Shown here: piece by piece, positions 53,448 through 62,683 of the stretch
Layout of the letters: each line of letters begins with the position of its first letter
Position numbering within the stretch: the first letter of the stretch is position 1
Source: Asticcacaulis biprosthecium C19
GTDB taxonomy: Bacteria; Pseudomonadota; Alphaproteobacteria; Caulobacterales; Caulobacteraceae
Reading direction: 5' to 3'
DNA: 62,731 nucleotides
Assembly (NCBI RefSeq): GCF_000204015.1
Contig: NZ_GL883080.1
Span: forward strand, 686,464 to 749,194
Program-made: the position numbers and the translations under genes
Notes under the pieces: model-generated
The model's input: the letters and a program-made list of their open reading frames with translations, nothing else
What the model was told of the DNA's origin: nothing
Databases searched by the model: none

Positions 53448-53778
53448 TCAGGGCCTGCTTCAGGGCATCAAGCAGGGAGTGGTCGAGCAGAGGCTTGCGG
53501 ACCAGTGTCACGGACGGGGGCAGGCCGGACATGTCGGGATGGCTGGCAAGGACGACAGCGCGACGCTTCAGGGCGCCCAAACGCACGTCACCGGCGGATT
53601 TGCGATCAAGCGCCGAGTGGTCGATAACGACGGCATCGTAGGCCTGAGACGGTTCTTGCGGCGGCCACGCCGTGGCGGTCGCCACCCCGTAACCTTCCGC
53701 GGTCAGCATGAAGGCGAGGGAATGCAGCAGGGTCGCATCGGGTGCGACAACAAGTACATGTGAAAGCGGAGTGGCCAT
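53440..53778 (-). CDS. degenerate receiver-domain protein, FixT-like
   Basis: A 112-residue single receiver-like domain. The phospho-acceptor position is Asp53 (VVIDHSAL) and the conserved Lys is Lys95 (VRKP). The acidic pocket before the first loop is reduced to one Asp (VVAPDA). It lies between fixJ and fixK with FNR-type box 8 35 bp upstream. In Caulobacter the FixK-induced FixT is a receiver-like inhibitor of FixL, so a feedback role is likely, but this protein has no cysteine, unlike iron-sulfur FixT. The name FixT-like is my inference. Confidence 0.65.
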   Translation of the reverse strand: MATPLSHVLVVAPDATLLHSLAFMLTAEGYGVATATAWPPQEPSQAYDAVVIDHSALDRKSAGDVRLGALKRRAVVLASHPDMSGLPPSVTLVRKPLLDHSLLDALKQALTT

Positions 53779-53813
53779 GGCGCCGAAATTACAGGCCCGA
53801 AAAGATGCCTGCA

Positions 53814-53827
53814 TTGACTCCGGTCAA
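53814..53827. promoter_or_regulatory. FNR/FixK-type box 8 (TTGAC class)
   Basis: TTGACTCCGGTCAA overlaps the fixJ stop and lies 35 bp upstream of the FixT-like gene, giving it a FixK-dependent promoter separate from fixLJ. Confidence 0.65.
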
Positions 53828-54438
53828 ATCGGCTTTTTCGCCATTGTCAGCGTCATACGGACCAGTTCGGGCAGGCTTTTCGCCTGCATCTTGGTCATGA
53901 TATTGGCCCGATGCACCTCAACCGTACGCGGACTTATCTGCAGGTCGTAGGCGATGGTCTTGTTGGGCAGGCCGGCGACGATCCCCGTCAAGATTTCGCG
54001 CTCGCGCGTTGTCAGTTGGCCCATGCGAAGCTGGATGGCCGCAGTATCGGGACCCTGGTCGCCGCGCGCATCGGCAGAGGCATTGGCGCGTTCGATGGCG
54101 GCGATCAGCACCGCGTCCTCGAACGGCTTTTCGATAAAGTCGATGGCGCCCGCCTTCATCGCCGCGACGGCCATCGGGACGTCGCCGTGACCTGTGATGA
54201 CAATGGCCGGAACGTGCAGGCCTTTGGCAGACAAGGCTTCCAGCAATTCGACGCCGTTCATCTCCGGCATCCGCAGGTCGGTGACCAGGCAGGCGCCGGC
54301 TGTGTCGCCAATCGCATTTAGAAAGGCAGGACCGCCGTCGTGAGCACGTACCGCATAGCCCGCGCTCATCAGCAGGAAGGCAAGTGAAGCGCGCACCGGC
54401 GCTTCGTCGTCGACAATATGTACGATACGGTCGCTCAT
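53824..54438 (-). CDS. fixJ: response regulator FixJ
   Basis: A 204-residue LuxR-type response regulator. The receiver (1-120) has the acidic pair DDE at 10-12 and the phospho-Asp at 54, the same number as in Sinorhizobium FixJ, then ITGHGD and EKPF. The C-terminal LuxR helix-turn-helix (about 140-200) is LTTREREILTGIVAGL. ATGs at 54441 and 54438 both fit; I chose the second because it gives Asp54. The start overlaps the fixL stop. It should activate fixK. Confidence 0.93.
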   Translation of the reverse strand: MSDRIVHIVDDEAPVRASLAFLLMSAGYAVRAHDGGPAFLNAIGDTAGACLVTDLRMPEMNGVELLEALSAKGLHVPAIVITGHGDVPMAVAAMKAGAIDFIEKPFEDAVLIAAIERANASADARGDQGPDTAAIQLRMGQLTTREREILTGIVAGLPNKTIAYDLQISPRTVEVHRANIMTKMQAKSLPELVRMTLTMAKKPI

Positions 54439-55943
54439 CATGACTCCTCAGCTTCGGTCATCAGGGGCAGGGTAAAGCGGAAGGTGGCCCCGCCATCGCT
54501 ATTGCGGCGGACCTCGATCGTGCCGTCATGGGCTTCGATGATTCGCTTTGAAATAGCGAGGCCAATACCCATACCTCCGGGTTTGCTGGTGACAAAGGGT
54601 TGAAACAGTTGCGCCGCTACGTCTTCGGCAATGCCAGGACCGGTGTCGGCCACCTCGACCGCTACCATGTCCGGGCTCGCATCCAACGTGGTAAGGGTCA
54701 ATTCGCGGCGTTCTGAAGTCCGCATGGCCTCCCCGGCATTGCGGATAAGGTTGATTAGCACCTGCTGAATCTGGACCCGGTCGATCAGCACCTGATCGGC
54801 TATAGCCTGATAGCCGAACACTGTCTTGATGCCTTTTTCCTTTGACCCTGCGAGGGCCAGGGCGGCAGCTTCCTCAATAATGGAGCGCAGGCTGTCCGGT
54901 CGCATCTCGGTCGTTCCATGGGTCGCCGATTGACGCAGGTGGTGAATGATCTTCCCGGCGCGCAGGGCTTGTTTGGCTGTTTCTTCCAGCGCAAAGCGGA
55001 CAGTGCTTGCCGGCTCTGTCTCGACATCTTTCAGCAACCGGACACTGCCCTGGACATAGTTGGCGATGGCCGAAAGGGGCTGGTTCAATTCGTGGGCGAG
55101 GGTTGAAGCCATTTCGCCCAGTTCGTTAAGCCGCGACAGTCGCGCCAGTTCGCCGTGCAATTGTTCGAGTTGCGCCGTCGTGTCCTGGCGTTCTGTCAGG
55201 TCGCGGATGAAGCCGGTAAAATAGACCTGGCCACCGGATCTGAATTCGCCGACCGCCAGCATGATGGGAAAGGTTGAACCATCTGCGCGTTGGGCTGCGA
55301 CCACGCGCCCCTTGCCTATGATGCGTTTCTCGCCGGTCGTCATATAGCGATGCATATAGGCGTCATGCTCGCCCTCGTAAGGTTGCGGCATGAGCATCTT
55401 TATATTTTTGCCAAGGACATCGACTTCGCTGTAACCGAACTGGTTTTCCGCGGCAGCGTTGAAGGAAATGATCAGACCACGGTGATCGATGACAATAGCG
55501 GCATCCGGGCTTGTCCGCAGTATGGCGCGGATCTGGGCCTCACGATCGCCCAAGTTCTGTTCAGCAGCAACGGTGCGACGACGGCTGCTGTGGACGAGTT
55601 CCAGCATACCGGCGATCAGACCGCCGGCCACCACATAGACCAGAATCAGACTGAGCGTGTCAGCCAGACCCGCCTGTGGTGCGGCAAATACAAGTGCGAT
55701 CACCAGGGAAAGGCCGGCAGCGAGTAGTCCTGGCCAAAGCCCCCCCATGACGGCGCTGAGCAAAATCGCCGGGACCATTATGGCGAACGCCAGTCGACCG
55801 CCAATGAGCGGATCGAGAATACTGCGCAGACCCAGGGCAAGCGCGCTGCAACCAACAGCGAGCGCATAGGCCGGCCAGCCTGTGTACCGCCCTTCCAGCA
55901 CATCCTGGTAAATCCGCTGCCAGCGGCCCTGCATCTGGGTCAA
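54438..55943 (-). CDS. fixL: oxygen sensor histidine kinase FixL
   Basis: A 501-residue membrane kinase. It has four N-terminal helices (about 22-115), a heme PAS domain (about 135-250) and a HisKA-HATPase core with His284 ([10 protein letters not shown]). The PAS heme site is intact: His193 (EHDAY), Arg199 and Arg213 (GKGRVV) have the spacing of His200, Arg206 and Arg220 of Bradyrhizobium FixL. O2 binding should shut the kinase off. Its stop overlaps fixJ. Confidence 0.94.
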   Translation of the reverse strand: MTQMQGRWQRIYQDVLEGRYTGWPAYALAVGCSALALGLRSILDPLIGGRLAFAIMVPAILLSAVMGGLWPGLLAAGLSLVIALVFAAPQAGLADTLSLILVYVVAGGLIAGMLELVHSSRRRTVAAEQNLGDREAQIRAILRTSPDAAIVIDHRGLIISFNAAAENQFGYSEVDVLGKNIKMLMPQPYEGEHDAYMHRYMTTGEKRIIGKGRVVAAQRADGSTFPIMLAVGEFRSGGQVYFTGFIRDLTERQDTTAQLEQLHGELARLSRLNELGEMASTLAHELNQPLSAIANYVQGSVRLLKDVETEPASTVRFALEETAKQALRAGKIIHHLRQSATHGTTEMRPDSLRSIIEEAAALALAGSKEKGIKTVFGYQAIADQVLIDRVQIQQVLINLIRNAGEAMRTSERRELTLTTLDASPDMVAVEVADTGPGIAEDVAAQLFQPFVTSKPGGMGIGLAISKRIIEAHDGTIEVRRNSDGGATFRFTLPLMTEAEES

Positions 55944-56491
55944 AACTCCACCTGATGGGTTCGCTCAGCCGATGGCTTTTGATCGGTATGGGTTCTGGTG
56001 ATGATCAATGCGCGCCGGTGTTCGCTTGCCGGGAACCTGTCCATTGCCATTGCACCCTTCCGATTTCGATCGTAATCTGGAGTTCCGGATCTAAAACCGA
56101 TTCAATCTCACTTCATGATACGTATGGACGGCTTTATCAAGGACACTTGGTGGGAGAACACAGGACCTTGTGTCGCACGGAATGGCAAGCCGGCGATAAG
56201 GTCAACGAACTTTGCGCCATTCCTGCTGAATTTGGCAGCTTTCGCTGGGTATGCGGTAACCGACGCATCCATTGACGTTGTACGTCAGCGCCACGTCCAG
56301 ACGCCAGGATGCGTCGTTTTGATGATCATCTCAATACAAAATAGATATGAGCAATACTAAATAATGTGCATATTTAATATGCCGCATGTAAGAAGGTTGG
56401 GTCGCAATGAAAACCCAAGGCATTCGCCAGGCCCTGGAGCGAAATCCGATAACGGTTGCGACACATTTTTGAGATGAGGGGATGACCAGTG
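55944..56491. other. 548-bp divergent intergenic region
   Basis: It lies between the divergent fixL and CocE-like genes. The left two-thirds shows nothing clear. The right part (56330-56420) is AT-rich with a perfect palindrome (56368) and an inverted repeat TTGGGT/ACCCAA (56397-56418). Confidence 0.45.
56368..56382. promoter_or_regulatory. perfect palindrome GCATATT-T-AATATGC
   Basis: A 7-1-7 perfect inverted repeat lies 110 bp upstream of the CocE-like gene, an operator candidate. It is followed by TTGGGT/ACCCAA. Confidence 0.45.
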
Positions 56492-58243
56492 ATGTACCGC
56501 CGCAAAACCTTCCTGACGCTGCTCGCGGGCCTGGCCGGCCTGTGTGTGCTGGTTTTCACTGCCTTCGCCGCCAAGGCCGACACGGCTTCTGCGGCGGACT
56601 ATGTCCGTCAGTCACTCTACGTCCCGGTGCGCGACGGTACGCGCCTCGCCGTCAATATCTATCGACCGGCGGTCGATGGCCAGGCCATGACCGCAAAGCA
56701 CCCGGTTGTGTTCGTGTTCACGCCGTATCGCGCCCGCTTTCGTAACGACAAGGGTGAGGTGGTCGAGACCGCATTGAACGACCAGCTTGCCTTGCAGTCC
56801 CTGGTCCGCGCAGGCTACGTCGTCGCTGTCGCCGATATTCGCGGCAAGGGCGCCTCCTTCGGCCATCGCCGTGGCTTCCAGGATCGTACCGAAGCCTATG
56901 ACGGCTACGATCTGGTGGAATGGCTGGCGCGCCAGACCTACACGACCGGCGCTGTCGGCATGATCGGCTGCTCCTACTACGGCGGCACGACCTTCCACAC
57001 GGCATCGACAGCGCCGCCGTCTTTGAAAGCTGTCTTCATCGGCGCCTCCGACCTCGATAAGTACAATTTCGTCCGCGCTGGCGGCATCACCGCCCAGTTC
57101 AACACCCGCCCGGATGAACCGCTGTCGGTCGATCTGGCCAGCCTGCCGGTCGATGCCGATCCCGACGGCAATCTGCTGCGCCAGGCGGTCGCACAGCACG
57201 CGCAGAACACCCCCATGGGGCCGCTGTGGTATGGGATGCCAAACCGTGACAGCATGTCTGCCTATACCGGCAATGCCTATTGGGAAGAGGTTGGCGTCTA
57301 TAACTATCTTGACGCCATCCGAAAGGCGGGCATCGCCACCTATTTCTGGAGCAATTGGCAGGACGAGCCGACGGCCCAGACCCTGTTGGGCGCCAAAAAC
57401 CTCGGCGGAAAGTTCCTGGGCGGACCAGGCAGTCATTGCGTGCCGCCGCCAGGATTCGACTTTACCGGCGAAATCACCCGCTATTTCGACCACTATCTCA
57501 AAGGTATCGACAACGGCATCGAGCGCGAACCACGCGCCACCTACTGGGTCGAGGGCCTGGACGGCAGGGGAGGCTATGTCCGTTCGGATCAATTGCCGGG
57601 CGTCCGGTCGCAAACCCTGTCCTGGTTCCTCACGGGTGACCGCAGCGGAACGGCGCAATCGGCGAACGATGGCGGCATGGCTGCCAAAGCGGCCGCGGCC
57701 GGAAAGGATACCTTCACCGTTGACTATGACCTGCCGCCGCCGGAATATTTCGCCTTCTGGCCCCAGCCGATGGACAAGCACGGGCTGAGCTACACCAGCC
57801 CGGCCATGGAATCGCCGCTAACCCTGATCGGTTCTCCGGTCGCTCATCTGGCTGTGACCGCCAGCCATCCAGAGGCGGACATTTTCGTTTACCTCGATCA
57901 GGTGGCGGCTGACGGCTCGGCCGAGGTTGTCGCCTTCGGTCGGCTCAAAATCAGCCATCGCAAGCTGTCGCCACCGCCCTATGACAATTTCGGCCTGCCG
58001 TGGCATTCCGGGCGCTCGGCCGATATTCTGCCCCTGGCTGAAGGGGAAGTGGTCCAGATGTCGATTGCCCTGACGCCCGTCTCTCGCGTCGTGCCCGCCG
58101 GCGCGCGGCTGCGGTTGACCGTCACCGGCGCCGATCCACGGCAACGGAACCTCAAGGACATCAAGCTCGAACCCGCCCCCCGCATCACTGTCCTGTTGGG
58201 CGGCGCGGAAGCCTCACGCCTCGACCTGCCACATGCCCAGTAA
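56492..58243 (+). CDS. CocE/NonD-family hydrolase
   Basis: A 583-residue secreted alpha/beta-hydrolase of the X-Pro dipeptidyl-peptidase/CocE family. The signal anchor covers about residues 1-32 (AFAAKA). The nucleophile is Ser161 in GCSYYGG. DIRGKGASFG is the family strand, GPGSHC carries the likely catalytic His, and the C-terminal half is the jelly-roll XPP domain (about 350-580). It acts on acyl esters or amides; the substrate is unknown. The ATG at 56492 is preceded by GAGGGG. Confidence 0.85.
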   Translation: MYRRKTFLTLLAGLAGLCVLVFTAFAAKADTASAADYVRQSLYVPVRDGTRLAVNIYRPAVDGQAMTAKHPVVFVFTPYRARFRNDKGEVVETALNDQLALQSLVRAGYVVAVADIRGKGASFGHRRGFQDRTEAYDGYDLVEWLARQTYTTGAVGMIGCSYYGGTTFHTASTAPPSLKAVFIGASDLDKYNFVRAGGITAQFNTRPDEPLSVDLASLPVDADPDGNLLRQAVAQHAQNTPMGPLWYGMPNRDSMSAYTGNAYWEEVGVYNYLDAIRKAGIATYFWSNWQDEPTAQTLLGAKNLGGKFLGGPGSHCVPPPGFDFTGEITRYFDHYLKGIDNGIEREPRATYWVEGLDGRGGYVRSDQLPGVRSQTLSWFLTGDRSGTAQSANDGGMAAKAAAAGKDTFTVDYDLPPPEYFAFWPQPMDKHGLSYTSPAMESPLTLIGSPVAHLAVTASHPEADIFVYLDQVAADGSAEVVAFGRLKISHRKLSPPPYDNFGLPWHSGRSADILPLAEGEVVQMSIALTPVSRVVPAGARLRLTVTGADPRQRNLKDIKLEPAPRITVLLGGAEASRLDLPHAQ

Positions 58244-58285
58244 AAACCAGCGCCCATCCGTCGGGCAGTCAGTCGGGAACTGGGA

Positions 58286-59062
58286 TCAGGATTCCGCGTC
58301 TCGCCTTTTGACAATGTCCTTTTGAGCATGGCGGATGAGCGATTCCATACACCAGCGCGCCTCAGCGGCATCGCCATGGGCAATGGCGTCATAGACCGCT
58401 CGGTGGGCGGCGACCGGGTCCAGCCCCAGCACGTCGTGCTCGATCTTGTAGCGTGTCGAGAGGGCTACCGACACGCCGATCGAGGCGTTCAGCGATGTCA
58501 ATTGGTCGTTGTCCGCTGCCGCCAAAAGCGCGGCGTGAAAATCCTTGTCAGCCTGCTGTCCTGTCTCTGTGAGCAGGGTGTCACGGTCCATGATCTCGAG
58601 CGCCCGGAACATCGCAGTCAGATGCGAGGCCTTGCGCCTCACAGCCGCGAGAGCCGCGGCCGCCGGCTCGATAATTAGCCGCAACTCGAACAGGTTGCGC
58701 ACCAGCCGGTCGTCGGGTTCGCTTGAGAACATCCAGCCGATCACGTCTGGATCCAACAAATTCCACGAGCTCTTCTCGGTAACGCAGGTGCCACGTTTGG
58801 GGCGCGGCTCTATCAGACCCTTTGAGGTCAGAATCCGCATGGCTTCCCGAACGGCCGTTCGAGAGATGCCCAGGGAAATCGACATATCCAGTTCCGTCGG
58901 CAGGACATCGCCGGGTAGTCGGTGGCCTGAGATAATCTCGGTGGCCAGCTTCTCCGACAACAGGTCGTGGAGACGCGACGAGGGGCGGCCTGGCGCCAGT
59001 GGACCTCCGCCGGCTGCGTTGTCCCAGGTAACGACCTGCCGCCGTTTTGGCATTTTGCTCAT
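58286..59062 (-). CDS. GntR-family (FadR subfamily) regulator
   Basis: A 258-residue regulator: a GntR winged helix (LATEIISGHRLPGDVLP, ISRTAVREAMRILTSKGLIE, about 30-95) and an FCD all-helical effector domain (about 110-245) with metal-type His and Asp positions. FCD regulators commonly answer to sugar acids. The frame is open 57 codons further upstream, but the conserved part and an ATG start at 59062. It is divergent from the MFS-GH43 operon and probably controls it. Confidence 0.88.
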   Translation of the reverse strand: MSKMPKRRQVVTWDNAAGGGPLAPGRPSSRLHDLLSEKLATEIISGHRLPGDVLPTELDMSISLGISRTAVREAMRILTSKGLIEPRPKRGTCVTEKSSWNLLDPDVIGWMFSSEPDDRLVRNLFELRLIIEPAAAALAAVRRKASHLTAMFRALEIMDRDTLLTETGQQADKDFHAALLAAADNDQLTSLNASIGVSVALSTRYKIEHDVLGLDPVAAHRAVYDAIAHGDAAEARWCMESLIRHAQKDIVKRRDAES

Positions 59063-59759
59063 AAGGGGCCGTGCAAAATCAAATATACATCTCCGATACT
59101 TCGTGCGACCCGAGCCTTTGCCGTTCCTCGCACGCAGATCCATAGGGTTATCGTTAGTGCCATACCCACGCCGGAATGCAAAGCATTCCATGAAGAGGCG
59201 GTTGCCGCCATCCGCAAACGACTCATGCCGCACAGGATTCGTCTATTCGATTATATAAGCAGACTAAATATTTCGTTTAGGTGGGTAAAATTCAGGCGGC
59301 CATGCTTGCGCCTCATCGAGTCCTACCGCGAGATGGAAGTCGGAAAGGCTAATTTATACGATATTTATCAATGTAATGAAAAGGGTTGCGTAGGTTTTTG
59401 AAGCGGTGCGCTAAGAATTTCTATTGACGAATATGCGCACTCTGACCCATGATACAATCAGACCTAATTGCGCTTGGCGCGACGGCTGGCGGCCCTGCCA
59501 ATCGTACTCGCTCCGTGCGACAGTCTTAAAAACAAGCCGCGAAGACTTGGGGCTTTCGGCCCCTTGCCGACCCTGAGCCTTCGCCCCGGACCAAAACCGA
59601 CCGGAATCTGCCCCCGAGACTCACCGCCGTTTCTACCACGTCGGCGTCCGGTTCAAAGACTGAGTTTCTGCATCCTTGATGTGTGTGTTCTTCCTCTGGC
59701 CCCCCTTTTTTTCCGTAAAGGAGGGCGTTCTTTTCCTTTGAGGTCCGCAAGGTTTTTTT
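59063..59759. other. 697-bp divergent intergenic region
   Basis: It lies between the GntR regulator and the MFS transporter. It is AT-rich at about 59250-59290 and 59340-59470, where operators are likely. It has a small GC hairpin GGGGC/GCCCC (59549-59563). AAAGGAGG (59717-59724) is too far from the MFS ATG to serve it; AAGG (59749-59752) is at a normal distance. No gene was found. Confidence 0.45.
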
Positions 59760-61022
59760 ATGGTGCGATTTAACAGCGGTGGCGTGAGGTGGGGCATCAT
59801 TGCCTTGCTGACAGTCGGCACCATACTCAACTATCTGACGCGTAGTACGCTCAGCGTTGCGGCGCCGACGCTCATGACCACCATGAACATGAGCGAAAAG
59901 GACTATGGCTTCATTACGGGTGTTTTCCAGTTCGGCATCATGCTGCAGCCCATCGCCGGCTTTGTCCTTGATGTCGTGAAGCTCAAGATGGGTATGTTTC
60001 TGTTCGCCCTGGCCTGGGGCGTGATCACCATGTTGCATGCTCTGGCGGGTAACTGGCAGACGCTGGCCTGGTTGCGGGGATTCCAGGGTTTCGCCGAGGG
60101 CACGGCCCAGCCGGGCGGTCTCAAGGTCGTTTCCGAATGGTTTCCGGCCAAGGAACGCGGATTCGCCAGCGGTCTCTACAATATCGGCGCATCGGTTGGT
60201 TCCATGCTGGCGCCGCCTTTGGTAGCGTTTGCCATCCTTTACTACAACTGGCAGGCGGCGTTTGTGTTTACCGGCGCCTTGGGCGTTCTGTGGGCGATAC
60301 TGTGGTTCTTCACTTATCGCTCACCGCAAGACCACAAGGCGCTGAAAGATAAGGAGAAGAGCTACATTCTGGACGGGCAGGAAAAGCATCTTGCCGCGAC
60401 CGGAGAGCGGCCGTCCATGCTCAAGATATTGAAACAGCGGAACTTTTGGGGCATCGCGATTCCGCGCTTTCTGGCCGATCCGACCTGGAGCACACTGGTG
60501 TTCTGGATGCCGCTGTACCTGGCCACGGTGAGAGGGTTCGACCTGAAACAGATCGCCCTGTTCGGGTGGCTGCCATTCGTCGCTGCGGACATTGGATGCC
60601 TGTTCGGGCCGTTCCTCGTTGCGACATTTCAACGATTCGGGATTTCTCTGATTACGGCACGAAAGCTGACCTTCTCGGTCGGCGCGATATTGATGATGGG
60701 GGTCGTTTTTGTCGGCTTCGTGGAGAGCCCTTATGTGGCCATCGCGCTGCTGTGTCTGGGGGCCTTCGCGCACCAGACCCTGTCAGTGACGGTGATCACC
60801 ATGTCGTCCGATCTGTTCCGGCAGAGCGAGGTCGCCACCGTGGCAGGCATGGCCGGAACGGCGGCCAATCTGGGCGCCCTTCTGTTTTCGGTCGCCATCG
60901 GGACTCTGGTTGCAACGACGGGCTACACGCCCTTCTTTTTCATCCTGGGTGGCATAGATCTGTTGGGCGCGCTGCTGTTGTGGTTCCTGGTCAAGCCCAT
61001 GGAGGCGGCGCGTGATCAGTAA
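59760..61022 (+). CDS. MFS transporter, anion:cation symporter (hexuronate-type)
   Basis: A 420-residue major-facilitator protein with 12 helices. RSTLSVAAPTL, then GFQGFAEGTAQPGGLKVVSEWFPAKERGFASGLYN region (about 100-135), matches the ACS family that carries hexuronates and other sugar acids. The C-terminal end overlaps the GH43 gene by 11 bp. It may import glucuronate, galacturonate or oligosaccharide products for the hemicellulose pathway. The substrate is inferred. Confidence 0.87.
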   Translation: MVRFNSGGVRWGIIALLTVGTILNYLTRSTLSVAAPTLMTTMNMSEKDYGFITGVFQFGIMLQPIAGFVLDVVKLKMGMFLFALAWGVITMLHALAGNWQTLAWLRGFQGFAEGTAQPGGLKVVSEWFPAKERGFASGLYNIGASVGSMLAPPLVAFAILYYNWQAAFVFTGALGVLWAILWFFTYRSPQDHKALKDKEKSYILDGQEKHLAATGERPSMLKILKQRNFWGIAIPRFLADPTWSTLVFWMPLYLATVRGFDLKQIALFGWLPFVAADIGCLFGPFLVATFQRFGISLITARKLTFSVGAILMMGVVFVGFVESPYVAIALLCLGAFAHQTLSVTVITMSSDLFRQSEVATVAGMAGTAANLGALLFSVAIGTLVATTGYTPFFFILGGIDLLGALLLWFLVKPMEAARDQ

Positions 61023-62670
61023 TCCTGTGTTGCCGGGCTTCAACCCGGACCCGTCGATCATCCGCGTCGGCAGCGACTATTACATCGCCACTTCGACCTT
61101 CGAGTGGTTTCCAGGCGTGCAGATCCATCATTCCACTGACCTCGTCAACTGGCGTCTGGTGTCACGGCCCTTGCGGCGGCCATCGCAACTGGATCTGCGC
61201 GGGGTGCCTGACAGTTGCGGCATCTGGGCGCCGTGCCTGAGCCATGCCAAGGGCCGGTTTTATCTCACCTATTCGCTGGTTAGGCGGTATGGACGGACGA
61301 CCGAATACGGCGCCCAGGGCACATCGCTGCGCGATTTCCACAACTATGTCGTCACGGCCGAGGCGATCGAGGGGGACTGGTCCGATCCCGTCTATCTCAA
61401 CAGCAGCGGCTTCGATCCATCTCTGTTTCATGATGCCGACGGCAAGAGCTATCTGCTCAACCTGTTGTGGGATCATCGCCGCGGTCATAACCGCTTCGCC
61501 GGCATTCTCATGCAGCCGTATGACACCGAACGCGAGATCCTGACCGGGGAACCGAAGCTGATTTTCGAAGGCACTGAGCTGGGTTATACCGAGGGCCCCC
61601 ACCTCTATCGCCGGGACGGATGGTACTACCTTGTCGTCGCCGAGGGCGGGACGGGATGGGACCATGCCGTCACCCTGGCGCGATCGCGTGCTTTGTATGG
61701 GCCGTATGAGGTCTGTCCCTATGGTCCGATCCTGACCAGCCGTGGGCGGCCGGACCTGGCGCTGCAGCGGGCTGGGCATGGCGACCTGGTCGAGGCCGAG
61801 GACGGAACGTGGCTGATCGCCTATCTGTGCGCCCGGCCGGTTCCGGGAACGCAACACTGCGTGCTGGGGCGCGAAACGGCTCTGCAGCCAGTTCGGTGGA
61901 CGCAGGACGGATGGATCGAGCCATCGGATCCTTTGCCTCAGCTTGACCAGGCGGCCGACGCCACGGCCGCCGACGCGCAGGTCTACATGTTTGATGGCGC
62001 GTTGCCATCCGACTTCCAGTGGCTGCGTACGCCCTATCCAGAGGCGCTGTTCAGCCTGAGCGCCCGGCCGGGGCATCTGACCCTGTTCGGGTGCGAGTCG
62101 ATCGGAAGCCTGTTCGAGCAAAGCCTGGTGGGCCGGCGGCAGACATCGTTCTGTTACGAGGCGACGACAGTTGTGGACTTTGAGCCCGAGAGCTTCCAGC
62201 AATCAGCAGGGCTGGTCTGCTACTACAATTCGACCAAGTTCCACTACGCCTATATCAGCCTCGACGAGGTCGCCGGGCGGCATCTGTGCGTCATGTCGGC
62301 CTTACCGGATCCGGCATGTCCGGAAGCCTTGTCGAGGCTGTATCCGCTTCCCGACGGGCCGGTCGAATTGCGCGTCGTGTCGGATGGCCGGCAACTGCGG
62401 TTCAGCTATCGCACGGGCGGAGCGTGGCAGGACCTGGAGGAGGTCTTCGACGCGACCTGTCTGTCAGACGAGGCGACCTTGCCGGGGCATCCGAGTTTCA
62501 CCGGAACCTTCGTCGGCATGGCCTGCCAGGATACGTCCGGCCGGGCCTGCCCGGCGCACTTCGCCGGGTTCGCCTACACCAACCGGGGGCGGCGACGGAA
62601 ACGGCGAGCGTGCCACGACGTCGCGGCGTCGCGTGATGGATTGTTGACAATTTTGTCTGCACGGTCTTAG
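61012..62670 (+). CDS. GH43 beta-xylosidase/alpha-L-arabinofuranosidase
   Basis: A 552-residue GH43 enzyme. The five-blade propeller has base Asp13 (NPDPSI), Asp135 (GFDPSL) and acid Glu194 (YTEGPH). A C-terminal beta-sandwich (about 325-525) is the usual beta-xylosidase partner domain. There is no signal peptide, so it acts in the cytoplasm on imported oligosaccharides. The start is GTG with GGAGG upstream, inside the end of the MFS gene. The last 25 residues are Arg-rich and not family-like, so the natural end may have shifted. Confidence 0.9.
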   Translation: MISNPVLPGFNPDPSIIRVGSDYYIATSTFEWFPGVQIHHSTDLVNWRLVSRPLRRPSQLDLRGVPDSCGIWAPCLSHAKGRFYLTYSLVRRYGRTTEYGAQGTSLRDFHNYVVTAEAIEGDWSDPVYLNSSGFDPSLFHDADGKSYLLNLLWDHRRGHNRFAGILMQPYDTEREILTGEPKLIFEGTELGYTEGPHLYRRDGWYYLVVAEGGTGWDHAVTLARSRALYGPYEVCPYGPILTSRGRPDLALQRAGHGDLVEAEDGTWLIAYLCARPVPGTQHCVLGRETALQPVRWTQDGWIEPSDPLPQLDQAADATAADAQVYMFDGALPSDFQWLRTPYPEALFSLSARPGHLTLFGCESIGSLFEQSLVGRRQTSFCYEATTVVDFEPESFQQSAGLVCYYNSTKFHYAYISLDEVAGRHLCVMSALPDPACPEALSRLYPLPDGPVELRVVSDGRQLRFSYRTGGAWQDLEEVFDATCLSDEATLPGHPSFTGTFVGMACQDTSGRACPAHFAGFAYTNRGRRRKRRACHDVAASRDGLLTILSARS

Positions 62671-62672
62671 GT
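62644..62672 (+). promoter_or_regulatory. promoter reading out of the window
   Basis: TTGACA (62644-62649), a 17-bp spacer and TTAGGT (62667-62672) form a promoter whose -10 region overlaps operator site D. It would serve a gene beyond the right edge. Confidence 0.5.
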
Positions 62673-62683
62673 TAGCGCTAACA
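62670..62683. promoter_or_regulatory. LacI/XylR-type operator (site D)
   Basis: GGTTAGCGCTAACA contains the perfect 12-bp palindrome GTTAGCGCTAAC (62671-62682), the best of the four related sites. Position over the -10 element fits repression. No coding sequence follows within the remaining 48 bases. Confidence 0.65.

Noticed and set aside
55979-55992. TTGATCGGTATGGG upstream of fixL
   Set aside because: The right half-site has three mismatches; autoregulation by FixK is not supported.
59717-59759. Strong AAAGGAGG far before the MFS start, suggesting a leader peptide
   Set aside because: No start codon at a proper distance gives more than a dozen codons.
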